NCBI GenBank assembly: GCA_903853185.1
Contig: CAINSX010000316.1
Span: 1-14,722, forward strand
Source of the DNA: an uncultured Opitutia bacterium
Lineage (GTDB): Bacteria > Verrucomicrobiota > Verrucomicrobiia > Opitutales > UBA953
Direction of reading: 5' to 3'
DNA: 14,722 nt
The notes under the pieces are model-generated. The model searched no databases and was not told the origin of the DNA. It was given only the letters and a program-made list of their open reading frames with translations. The first letter of the stretch is position 1, and each line of letters opens with the position of its first letter. The position numbers and the translations under genes are program-made. Below are positions 7,762 to 14,572 of this stretch, in pieces.

Positions 7762-9186
7762 ATGACCGCCATGAAGCCATCCTCCGCCGCCTCCAACCGC
7801 CTGTTCGGGTTCGCGGTCGCGTGTATGCTGTCCGCTTGCGCGGTCGGTCCGGATTACGTCCGCCCCGAGGTGCCAGTCTCGCCCGCTTTCCGTGAACTCA
7901 CCGGCCCGTACCAAGGGTCGCCGGTGCTTGGCGCCAACTGGTGGGCGATCTTCAAGGATGCCGATCTCGATGCGCTCGAGGCCGACGCGCTCAAGGCCAA
8001 TGACACTGTCCGCGCGGCCTTCGCGAGGGTGGGGCAGGCTCGCGCCCTGAGCGATGTCGCCGACTCCGGATTCTGGCCGGCGCTGAGCGTGGATCCGTCC
8101 GTCCAGCGTAGCCGCACCTCCGACACCGCCGGCGGCGTGAGCCGCACGCAGACTTCCTATTCCGTTCCGCTCGAGCTCAGTTACGAACTCGACGTCTGGG
8201 GCCGCGTGCGTCGCCTCAGCGAGTCCGCCGACGCAAGTACCAAGGTCTCCGCGGCCGAGTTCGCCGTCGTGCTGCAGACCGTTCAGGGCAACGTCGCGCT
8301 CAACTATTTCTCACTGCGTGCCCTCGACACCCAGGCGGCGATGCTGACCAAGAGCCTCGGGCTCTACCAGCGTCAGGCCGAGCTCGTCGGCAAGCAGGTC
8401 AAGGCCGGGCTCGTGCCGCAGACCGACCTCCTGCAGGCCACCACCCAGGTCGAGATGACCACCGGCCAGCTCAATGAGGTGCGTCGCCTGCGCATCAATG
8501 CCGAGCACGCGCTCGCGGTGCTGACCGGCCGCCTGCCGTCCGAATTATCCCTCGCCCCGAAGCCGTTGACGACGGAAGTGCCGGTCGTGCCTGCCGGCCT
8601 GCCGTCTGAGCTGCTCGGACGCCGCCCTGACGTCGCCGCCGCCGAACTTCGCCTCGTGGCCGCCAACGCCGGCATCGGCCAGGCCAAGGCCGATTACTAT
8701 CCTCGCCTGACGCTTACCGGTTCGGCTGGCTTCTCGACGATTGATGCGTCCAAGGTTGTCGACTGGCAGAGTCGCGTCTGGTCCGCCGGCCCAAGCCTGC
8801 ACTTGCCGCTCTTCCAGGGTGGCAAGCTCGATGCTTCGCTCGAGGGCGCCAAGCAGCGCTATGAGGAATCGTTGGCCGACTATCGCTTGGCCGTCCTCAC
8901 CGCCTTCCGTGAGACCGAGGATGTCCTTAACGACCTGAGCAATCGCGTCGGTGCTGCCGAATCGCAGGCCCGGGTGGTCGCTTCGGCCCGCGAGACCGCC
9001 CGACTCGTCGAGATGCAGTATCGCAGCGGCCTGACGCCCTATTATCAGCTGATGGATTCGCAGCGCACGCTGCTGACGGCCGAACTGGCCGCCGCCCAGA
9101 TCCAGAATCTCCGCCTCAATTCCACCGTCGCGCTCGTGAAGGCCATCGGCGGCGGCTGGGATCCGAAGGCCGAGCCCAAGCGCTGA
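7762..9186 (+). CDS. Outer-membrane efflux lipoprotein, NodT/OprM family
   Basis: This 474-residue TolC-like channel completes the tripartite pump. The N-terminus carries a lipoprotein signal with lipobox LSAC (23-26), predicting acylated Cys26, followed by AVGPDYVRPEVPV, the usual opening of NodT-family factors. Two repeated outer-membrane efflux domains follow. Recognisable pieces include the NWWAIFKDADLDALEADAL segment of the first repeat and, in the second, LLGRRPDVAAAELRLVAANA (about 284-303), then ADYYPRLTLTGSAG and SAGPSLHLPLFQGGKL. The length is typical. The ATG at 7762 gives a normal signal. An ATG three codons later is equally possible. The gene is 11 nt after the second permease, so adaptor, two permeases and channel form one operon in the same order as muxABC-opmB of Pseudomonas aeruginosa (E. 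coli mdtABC relies on TolC instead). Confidence 0.93.
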   Translation: MTAMKPSSAASNRLFGFAVACMLSACAVGPDYVRPEVPVSPAFRELTGPYQGSPVLGANWWAIFKDADLDALEADALKANDTVRAAFARVGQARALSDVADSGFWPALSVDPSVQRSRTSDTAGGVSRTQTSYSVPLELSYELDVWGRVRRLSESADASTKVSAAEFAVVLQTVQGNVALNYFSLRALDTQAAMLTKSLGLYQRQAELVGKQVKAGLVPQTDLLQATTQVEMTTGQLNEVRRLRINAEHALAVLTGRLPSELSLAPKPLTTEVPVVPAGLPSELLGRRPDVAAAELRLVAANAGIGQAKADYYPRLTLTGSAGFSTIDASKVVDWQSRVWSAGPSLHLPLFQGGKLDASLEGAKQRYEESLADYRLAVLTAFRETEDVLNDLSNRVGAAESQARVVASARETARLVEMQYRSGLTPYYQLMDSQRTLLTAELAAAQIQNLRLNSTVALVKAIGGGWDPKAEPKR

Positions 9187-9198
9187 GGCTCCGATCCG

Positions 9199-9228
9199 AT
9201 GCGACTCTTCCTGGTTGTGGGGGTTTGA
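9199..9228 (+). other. Possible 9-codon leader ORF coupled to the lyase
   Basis: ATG at 9199 reads MRLFLVVGV and stops at TGA 9226-9228. The stop shares its A with the ATG of the lyase gene (TGATG), a classic arrangement for translational coupling. A TGAGG purine patch at 9184-9188 lies about 10 nt upstream. Short chance ORFs are common, so this is weak. If real it would tie lyase translation to the upstream ribosome flow. Confidence 0.15.
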
Positions 9229-10745
9229 TGAGCGTAACGATGCGACGCCTTTTCACCTGTCTGGTCTTGGCCGTGCTGACACTCTCGGTCGCCGCGCGCG
9301 ATATCGCGGTCAAGAATGCGGTTGAGCTTAAAGCTGCCGCTTCGTCGGCCGTCGGCGGAGACGTCATCCGTCTGGCTTCCGGAAAATATGATGACGTCAA
9401 GCTACGCATCACCCATAACGGCACGCAGGGCCGGCCGATCCAGGTCGTCGCCGTGGTACCGGGCGAAGCCATTCTCGGCGGAGCTTCCGAAATCGACATC
9501 AGCGGCGCGTACGTGGTGATCGACGGGCTTTACCTCCTGAACGGAGCCATCGCCTCCGGGGCGGCCGACCGTTCCGTGATCACCTTCAATTCCCATCACG
9601 GCGTCGTACGCAACACCGCCATCGTCGATTACAATCCGGCCGGTTTCGAGACCGCCTACTACTGGGTCTTCTTCGGCGGGAGCCACAACACCGTCGAGCG
9701 CTGCTACTTTAAGGGGAAGAACAACCTTGAGCCCCTGATCGGTAATGGCCTCGAGAACGCACAGTACAACTCCGTGGTCGGGTGCTACTTCAAGAATATC
9801 CCCTACGACGTCGGTAACGGTCGCGAGGACATCCGCGTCTGGGGTTCGGGCAAGTTCGACGAGAAGACCACGGAAGGCGCCTACTTCGTGATCCAGGGCA
9901 ACCTGTTCGACCATGCGGACGGCGAGGGCACCGAGATTGTCTCGCTGAAGTCCAATTTCAACCAGGTGCTGAACAATACCGTCCGGGCGACCCGCGGTGG
10001 CATCAATATCCGCCGGGGCGCGAATAATACCGTGAAGAACAACATCGTCCTCGGCGAGGGCGTGGCCGGGGCGCACGGCCTGCGTATGTCGGGCGCGAAC
10101 CATGTCGTCCAAGGTAACTACGTCTCTGGCTGCGACTATGGTATCCGCGTCTCCGCCGGTGAATTTACGGCCCATGCGCTGACCCCGGATTATTCGCCGA
10201 AGGAGAAGAACAACGCCAAGACCGCTAAGAATGCCCTTGGTATCGTGACCGCCTATCCGCAGTCGAAGAAACTCACGCTTTCCGGCAATACCATTGTCGC
10301 CTGCGATGGGCCTGACCTCGAGCTCGGTTCGGACTACAAGAAGCACTGGCCGCAGGAGCAGATGGTGCTGCTACCCTCCGATTGCGACATCAGTGGCAAT
10401 CGCTTCGTGCGTCCCAAGGGCGGCCTGTCGATCGAAGTCGTCGCTCCGGATCCTCAGTTCGCCTCGTTGTCCGCCAAGTCGGCCCCGAACCGTTTTACCA
10501 GCAACGTCGTCTTGGGGGCAAAATCTAAGGGTGCGCCCACCAGCGGTTTTAAATTCGATGGGCTCCCCTCGGGCTGGACTGAGAAGCGTGAGATGGGCGA
10601 GTTCCACCCACTCAAACCGGAGGACGTCGGTCCGTCCTGGGTTATCGCTCTGCGAACGGCAGGCAAGTTCGAGGTCGAGGACGACATGTCCTGTAGTCGC
10701 GACCCCGCCGCCAAGAAGGCCAAGAAGGTCAAGAAGCCCAAGTAA
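9228..10745 (+). CDS. Exported polysaccharide lyase, PL6 / chondroitinase B-like beta-helix
   Basis: This 505-residue protein has a signal peptide (about 1-23, MRRLFTCLVLAVLTLSVAA) and a right-handed beta-helix rich in NN/NT turns. PL6 enzymes cleave alginate or dermatan sulfate by beta-elimination. The family core is clear: NLFDHADGEGTEIVSLKS (about 225-242), then NIRRGANNTVKNNIV. Lys241 and Arg262 are 21 residues apart, exactly as the catalytic Lys250 and Arg271 of Pedobacter heparinus chondroitinase B. One calcium-site glutamate is present at Lys-5 (Glu236). The second, expected at Lys-7, is Gly, with Glu233 at Lys-8. The usual RHG is RRG. The ATG at 9228 follows a G-rich patch. ATG 9240 would also leave a signal peptide. 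The C-terminus is a Lys-rich tail (KKAKKVKKPK). The lyase lies 41 nt after the pump operon and close to a sulfatase and an esterase. Substrate cannot be read from sequence. Confidence 0.82.
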   Translation: MSVTMRRLFTCLVLAVLTLSVAARDIAVKNAVELKAAASSAVGGDVIRLASGKYDDVKLRITHNGTQGRPIQVVAVVPGEAILGGASEIDISGAYVVIDGLYLLNGAIASGAADRSVITFNSHHGVVRNTAIVDYNPAGFETAYYWVFFGGSHNTVERCYFKGKNNLEPLIGNGLENAQYNSVVGCYFKNIPYDVGNGREDIRVWGSGKFDEKTTEGAYFVIQGNLFDHADGEGTEIVSLKSNFNQVLNNTVRATRGGINIRRGANNTVKNNIVLGEGVAGAHGLRMSGANHVVQGNYVSGCDYGIRVSAGEFTAHALTPDYSPKEKNNAKTAKNALGIVTAYPQSKKLTLSGNTIVACDGPDLELGSDYKKHWPQEQMVLLPSDCDISGNRFVRPKGGLSIEVVAPDPQFASLSAKSAPNRFTSNVVLGAKSKGAPTSGFKFDGLPSGWTEKREMGEFHPLKPEDVGPSWVIALRTAGKFEVEDDMSCSRDPAAKKAKKVKKPK

Positions 10746-10760
10746 GCGCCACTCGTCGGC

Positions 10761-11135
10761 TCAGGCGATTTTGCAACGGATCCAGATGTCCTCGTGGTGC
10801 TGGTAGACCGCGCAGAGACGATGGTAGCCGTCGGCGATGACGACCTTGCCGTGCTGTGGGCTGCGGACGAGCAGGAGCGGCGAGAGGTGGATGCCTTTGC
10901 GGATCTTCTTCTGGTCCTTCTTCACGTGCGAGTTGCTGACTCCGAGCAGGGAGAGCTGCGAGGCGCGGAAGATGTCCTTCGCCTTGAATTGCGTCACCTT
11001 CGCCTTGCGGAGCTTGGCCACCAGGGCCGCGGCGTCTTTTTCGGCGTAGAGCAGGGTGAGGTAGGATAGCGCGGCCGGATAGTTCTTGTCCTCCGGCGCG
11101 GGTAGCCAGGCGATTTCTTCGGGAGGTTTGGCCAT
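10761..11135 (-). CDS. Small ParB/Srx-fold-like protein
   Basis: This 124-residue cytoplasmic protein has no signal peptide. The C-terminal third reads LSPLLLVRSPQHGKVVIADG (85-104) followed by YHRLCAVYQHHEDIWIRCKI. The 'VIADGYHRLCA' piece resembles box II of ParB/sulfiredoxin-fold domains (G-x-x-R-x-x-A), which bind or hydrolyse nucleotides. Small standalone proteins of this kind occur widely in bacteria as unassigned hypotheticals. The N-terminal half (helical, AALSYLTLLYAEKDAAALVA) is not recognised. Without the HTH region of true ParB it is unlikely to be a chromosome partition protein. It starts 3 nt after the stop of the DUF6807 gene and is almost certainly co-transcribed with it, although one product is exported and the other cytoplasmic. 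It converges on the lyase gene with a 15-nt gap. Function is unknown. Confidence 0.7.
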   Translation of the reverse strand: MAKPPEEIAWLPAPEDKNYPAALSYLTLLYAEKDAAALVAKLRKAKVTQFKAKDIFRASQLSLLGVSNSHVKKDQKKIRKGIHLSPLLLVRSPQHGKVVIADGYHRLCAVYQHHEDIWIRCKIA

Positions 11136-11138
11136 GGC

Positions 11139-12101
11139 TTACTTCTTGGCGGGAGCTTTCGGCTTCGGCTGTTCGGCGAGCATGACCGTCACGGCCGGGG
11201 TCGGCTCGTTCACGCCGGCGAAAGCGTTGTAGGCCTGCTGGAAGGCCGCGGCATCGCGGACATCGCCTTCGGCGAGGAGCCACTTATAATGCAGCTTGAA
11301 AGGGGACTCCGGCGTGGCGACGCCCTTCGGGAAGGCGCCGAAGCGGCCGTAGTCGCGGTAGGCCGAGAAGGCCGTGTCTTTCGGATTCGAAGGGTGGTTG
11401 AGTAGCAGGGCCGTGAAGGTCTTGCCTTCGACCGTGAAGACCTCGGCGACCCAGGTGAGGTCCTTGACCTTATGGATCAGGATATCCTTACCCGGATAGA
11501 TATAAGTCGTCTTAGCGCCTTCGATCTTCTCGGAAGGACGGAACTGCGCGCCGGCGTGCTCAGGGTCACCGTCGATCTTGGCTTCGCCGTGGTCGGGCTT
11601 GAGCGTGCTGTTCAGCTCGATGCCGAAATAGAAGGGAGCGGCCGGCTTCGTGAACGTGAAGGCGCGTTCTTCAGTGAGGATCGGCTTGTCCTGGGCGGTG
11701 GCGCCTTGCCAGTCGATCGCGGCGACGAAGCCATCGGTGGTCGGTTTGACCGCGGTGACGACCTGGTCGCCCTTGACCATATGCCAGCGGTCGTAGGTCT
11801 TGCCGTCGACCGTGATCTTCATGAAGCCTACCATGATGCCGCGGTGATGGGTGAATTCGAAGCCCGGGCCCTTGGTCAGGCGCAGGGCGCCGCTGGCGTC
11901 GAAGACGTGGAGATAAGGCTTATAGGTCTCGAGACGCTTGGCGGGGCTGGTGACGTCGTGGGCCATCATGAAACGGGCGACGACCTTGCCGTCCTGAGCG
12001 ACGTCGACGGCTTCGTTGGGGGTGACCTTGATATCAGCGGCGAGCAGGGCGGAGCCGGCCAGCAGGGTGCCGAGGGCGAGAGCGAGGGGCAGGGGGCGCA
12101 T
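11139..12101 (-). CDS. Exported DUF6807 ('PmoA-family') protein
   Basis: This 320-residue protein has a signal peptide (about 1-21, MRPLPLALALGTLLAGSALLA). Family hallmarks are FEFTHHRGIMVGF (81-93), GDPEHAGAQFR (178-188), LLLNHPSNP (232-240) and YRDYGRFGAFPKG (248-260). The His-rich HHRG and EHAG blocks suggest a metal or ligand site, but I know of no established biochemical role. The database label 'PmoA' is misleading, as there is no resemblance to the membrane subunit of methane monooxygenase. Such genes are frequent in Planctomycetes and Verrucomicrobia beside sulfatases and glycan-degrading genes, which fits here. The start is supported by AAGGTG 5 nt upstream, one of the few clear ribosome binding sites in the window. 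The tail is Lys/Pro-rich (KPKAPAKK). It is the first gene of a two-gene minus-strand unit, divergent from the sulfatase operon. Confidence 0.85.
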   Translation of the reverse strand: MRPLPLALALGTLLAGSALLAADIKVTPNEAVDVAQDGKVVARFMMAHDVTSPAKRLETYKPYLHVFDASGALRLTKGPGFEFTHHRGIMVGFMKITVDGKTYDRWHMVKGDQVVTAVKPTTDGFVAAIDWQGATAQDKPILTEERAFTFTKPAAPFYFGIELNSTLKPDHGEAKIDGDPEHAGAQFRPSEKIEGAKTTYIYPGKDILIHKVKDLTWVAEVFTVEGKTFTALLLNHPSNPKDTAFSAYRDYGRFGAFPKGVATPESPFKLHYKWLLAEGDVRDAAAFQQAYNAFAGVNEPTPAVTVMLAEQPKPKAPAKK

Positions 12102-12192
12102 TTGGTCACCTTAGGGGTATGCTCCGGGGAGGGAATCCCCGAATCGCAGTGGAAACTTTACCTAGGCCCGGGGGTTGCATAGGGATAATCCC
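12102..12192. promoter_or_regulatory. Divergent intergenic region with two GGGA/TCCC palindromes
   Basis: This 91-bp gap drives DUF6807 leftward and the sulfatase rightward. It holds a hairpin-capable repeat, CGGGGA (12125-12130) and TCCCCG (12136-12141) around a 5-nt loop, whose centre reads GGGAATCCCC (12131-12140). A second palindrome, GGGATAATCCC (12182-12192), directly abuts the sulfatase ATG and contains its AGGGA ribosome-binding patch. The two similar GGGA...TCCC elements start 51 bp apart, close to five helical turns. I find no convincing -35/-10 pair on either strand. Confidence 0.4.
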
Positions 12193-13608
12193 ATGCCCCT
12201 TCGCCCCCTTGTCGCCCTCCTGGCCATCTTTTCGGCCTGCCTCGCCTCCCTCTCCGGGGCGACCGCCAAGCCGAACATCGTCTACATCCTGGCGGACGAT
12301 CTCGGCTTCGCTGAACTCGGCTGCAATGGTGCGGATAAGTTCAAGACCCCGAACATCGATGCCCTGGCGAATAGCGGCGTGCGCTTCACCCGTTTCTACA
12401 CCGCGCCGCTCTGCGGTCCGTCCCGCTCGCTCATCCTGACCGGCCGCTACGCCTTCCGCACCGGCGCGGTCAGCCAGGACGCCTGCAAGTCGCTGGTCCG
12501 TACCGGCGAAAAGGCGGAGCAGATGATTCCGACGGTCCTCAAGCAGGCCGGATACGCCACCGCCCTCATCGGTAAATGGGGCCAGCTTTCGCCTTCGGGG
12601 AGCCCGGCCGAATGGGGTTTCGAGCACGACTTCCATTTCAAGGCCAGCGGCATGTACTGGAACAGCGCGCGCGTGAAGACCATGACCGACGACGGCAAGG
12701 TGCGCGGCGACCCCGACAGCTACGTCATCAACGGCAAGACCATCCCGGTGAAGGACAACGAATATATCCCCGACCTGATGCACAAGGACGCGGTCGCCTG
12801 GCTTGAGGCGCATAAGGGCGGCCCGTTCTTCCTTTATTACTCCATGTCCCACGTCCACGGCGAGATCCTGCCCACGCCGGACAGTCTGCCGAATCCGGCC
12901 GGCGAGGACGCCGCGACGCGTCTCGCCCGTCATTATACCGATAACATCAACTACATGGACAAGCTCGTCGGTAAGCTGATGGCCGAACTTGACCGTCTCA
13001 AGCTACGCGAGAACACCCTGATCGTCTTCATGGGCGACAACGGCACGGCCAAGGCGCATGCGCCCGTCGCGACCATCGGCGGCAAGCGTCTCGACGGCGA
13101 GAAGGGTTCGATGAAGGAAGGCGGCGGCCTCGTCCCGTTCTTCGCCACCTGGCCCGGCGTCACGCCGTCCAGCAAGGTGAACGCCAACGTCGCCGACGCC
13201 AGCGACCTGCTGCCCACCTTCGCCGAAGTCGCCGGCGCGCCGCTGCCGACCGGTCGCGTGATCGACGGACGCAGCCTTGTCTCGCAGTTCAAGGGCGACA
13301 CGCAGTCCCCGCGCACCTGGGCCTACTGCCAGCTCAGCAACAACTACTACGTCCGCGAGGCCGGCTGGAAACTCGACCAGTCCGGCACCCTCTACGACAT
13401 GAAGGATGCGCCGTTCAAGGAGGTCGCCGTCGCCGCTGACACCAAGGACGAGGCCGCCCTCGCGGCCAAGGCACGTCTCTCGGCCGCTTTGGCGGGTCTG
13501 AATCCGGCCGCGGGCGCGAAGGACGAGGCCGGCGACGGCTCCGGCCGGAGCGGTAACAAGGAAGAGAAAAAGAAGAAGAAAAAGTCCGCCAAGGACGCCG
13601 CCAAGTAA
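12193..13608 (+). CDS. Exported type I (FGly) sulfatase, S1 family
   Basis: This 471-residue protein removes sulfate esters after its active-site Cys is converted to formylglycine. The signal peptide is about 1-25 (MPLRPLVALLAIFSACLASL then SGATA). The family opening KPNIVYILADDLG (26-38) provides metal ligands Asp35-Asp36. The signature C-G-P-S-R at 74-78 within LCGPSRSLILTGRY gives Cys74 as the FGly residue. Other expected active-site elements are Lys128 (GKWG), His220/His222 (SHVHG), Asp282-Asn283 (GDNG) and Lys304 (EKGSMKEGG). The ATG at 12193 is chosen because AGGGA precedes it by 8 nt and the signal peptide starts there. An upstream TTG (12175) is less likely. The C-terminus has an unusual run of six lysines (456-464 region). 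The substrate is not predictable, but the nearby PL6 lyase and SGNH hydrolase suggest a sulfated glycan. The SGNH gene follows after 5 nt. Confidence 0.93.
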   Translation: MPLRPLVALLAIFSACLASLSGATAKPNIVYILADDLGFAELGCNGADKFKTPNIDALANSGVRFTRFYTAPLCGPSRSLILTGRYAFRTGAVSQDACKSLVRTGEKAEQMIPTVLKQAGYATALIGKWGQLSPSGSPAEWGFEHDFHFKASGMYWNSARVKTMTDDGKVRGDPDSYVINGKTIPVKDNEYIPDLMHKDAVAWLEAHKGGPFFLYYSMSHVHGEILPTPDSLPNPAGEDAATRLARHYTDNINYMDKLVGKLMAELDRLKLRENTLIVFMGDNGTAKAHAPVATIGGKRLDGEKGSMKEGGGLVPFFATWPGVTPSSKVNANVADASDLLPTFAEVAGAPLPTGRVIDGRSLVSQFKGDTQSPRTWAYCQLSNNYYVREAGWKLDQSGTLYDMKDAPFKEVAVAADTKDEAALAAKARLSAALAGLNPAAGAKDEAGDGSGRSGNKEEKKKKKKSAKDAAK

Positions 13609-13613
13609 GTCGT

Positions 13614-14321
13614 ATGCGCCTCCGTCTTTTCGCTGCTCTCGTTCTTTGCGCCTCCGCCGGATTCGCGGCCGACGAGGTGCTGTCCGATAAATCTTCGTCT
13701 GCCAAGATCATGGCCTTGTACAGCAAGACCTTGGCCGCGGCGCAGAAGGAGCCGCCCGCGCCTGGTTCCATCATCTGCATCGGTAGCTCGCACATGCAGC
13801 TATGGAAGTCGGTGAAGGAGGACCTCGCGCCGTTGACTGTCGTTAACTACGGCATCGGTGGCAGTCGCATGACCCAGGCCGCCGACCTCTTCATCGATAA
13901 CCTCGCCATCCCGTTCAAGCCGCGCGCGGTGATCCTCTATGAGGGCAGCAACGACATCAACGCCGGCACCAAGCCCGAGACCGTCCTCGCGAACTTCCAG
14001 AAGATTCATCGCAAGCTCCACGCCGCGCTGCCGCAGGCTCGCCTCTATGTCCTCGGCGTCGTGCCTAGTCCCGGTAAGCGCTTCGAGAAGATCGCTGAGC
14101 TTAAGAAGACCAACGAGCTGCTCGCCAAGGAATGCGCCACGCAGCCCTGGATGAAGTTCATCGACACCACCAGTCCGCTCCTCGGCGCCGATGGCAAACC
14201 GAAGGAAGAACTCTTCAAGCCCGGCGATATCCATATGCTTCCCGCCGGCTATGTCGTGTGGAAGTCCGTCATCGCCCCCGTCATCGTCCCCGCCGAGAAG
14301 CCCTTCGAGCATGTCAAATAG
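13614..14321 (+). CDS. Exported SGNH/GDSL-type hydrolase (probable esterase)
   Basis: This 235-residue protein has a signal peptide (about 1-19, MRLRLFAALVLCASAGFAA). The four SGNH blocks are in order: block I CIGSSHMQLW (nucleophile most likely Ser59), block II VVNYGIGGSRMTQ with its conserved Gly, block III YEGSNDIN (Asn113), and block V GDIHMLPAGY (Asp205, His207). The GSSxxxxW form of block I, in place of GDSL, is typical of the bacterial subgroup that includes carbohydrate acetylesterases and phospholipase-like enzymes. Length is normal for a single-domain member. It lies 5 nt after the sulfatase and overlaps the next gene by 11 nt, so it is in one operon. In that setting, removing acyl groups from a sulfated glycan is the most economical role, but this is inferred from context only. 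Confidence 0.88.
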   Translation: MRLRLFAALVLCASAGFAADEVLSDKSSSAKIMALYSKTLAAAQKEPPAPGSIICIGSSHMQLWKSVKEDLAPLTVVNYGIGGSRMTQAADLFIDNLAIPFKPRAVILYEGSNDINAGTKPETVLANFQKIHRKLHAALPQARLYVLGVVPSPGKRFEKIAELKKTNELLAKECATQPWMKFIDTTSPLLGADGKPKEELFKPGDIHMLPAGYVVWKSVIAPVIVPAEKPFEHVK

Positions 14322-14565
14322 TCATCCCTCGGATTTTAAACGGAATCTCCGTCGGGAGATCGCCGGCTACTTCATCGTCGTCCTGTGCGCCTTGCCTTTC
14401 CGGATGGCTCTCATGACGAGTTTCTCAGAGGCCCAAGAAGGCTTCGGCTTCTTTTGGAACCATTACCTCAGCGGTATCACCATCGGTCTCATTGGCGCCG
14501 TCTTCATCTCCAAGCTGCGTCTCCGCACCAAGCTCGCCCTGACCTTCGTCTTGGTGGCGATCTGA
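14311..14565 (+). CDS. Small membrane protein, unrecognised
   Basis: This 84-residue protein starts at ATG 14311, inside the last 11 nt of the SGNH gene. The open frame extends upstream but reads only as Ser/Pro-rich out-of-frame sequence of the SGNH gene. It has a charged N-terminus (about 1-16, with FKRNLRREI), a TM segment at about 18-35 (AGYFIVVLCALPFRMALM), a loop with Glu and aromatic residues, a second TM at about 52-67 (YLSGITIGLIGAVFIS), a basic turn KLRLRTK and a third hydrophobic stretch running to the C-terminus. I do not recognise a family. The membrane-protein composition and tail-to-head overlap argue that it is real and co-translated with the SGNH hydrolase. The function is unknown. 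Confidence 0.6.
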   Translation: MSNSHPSDFKRNLRREIAGYFIVVLCALPFRMALMTSFSEAQEGFGFFWNHYLSGITIGLIGAVFISKLRLRTKLALTFVLVAI

Positions 14566-14572
14566 GTTCGCC

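Noticed and set aside
10761..11135. Chromosome or plasmid partition protein ParB (origin nearby)
   Set aside because: Only a box II-like motif is present. There is no HTH region, no ParA neighbour and no parS-like 16-bp palindrome seen.
11139..12101. Particulate methane monooxygenase subunit, as the 'PmoA' family label would suggest
   Set aside because: The protein is a soluble, exported, beta-rich DUF6807 member without membrane helices. The name is an annotation artefact.
13553..13600. A-rich lysine-codon run at the end of the sulfatase gene as a programmed frameshift site
   Set aside because: The longest A runs are only five bases, interrupted by G, and the frame continues cleanly to a stop 5 nt before the next gene. 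It is better explained as a basic protein tail.
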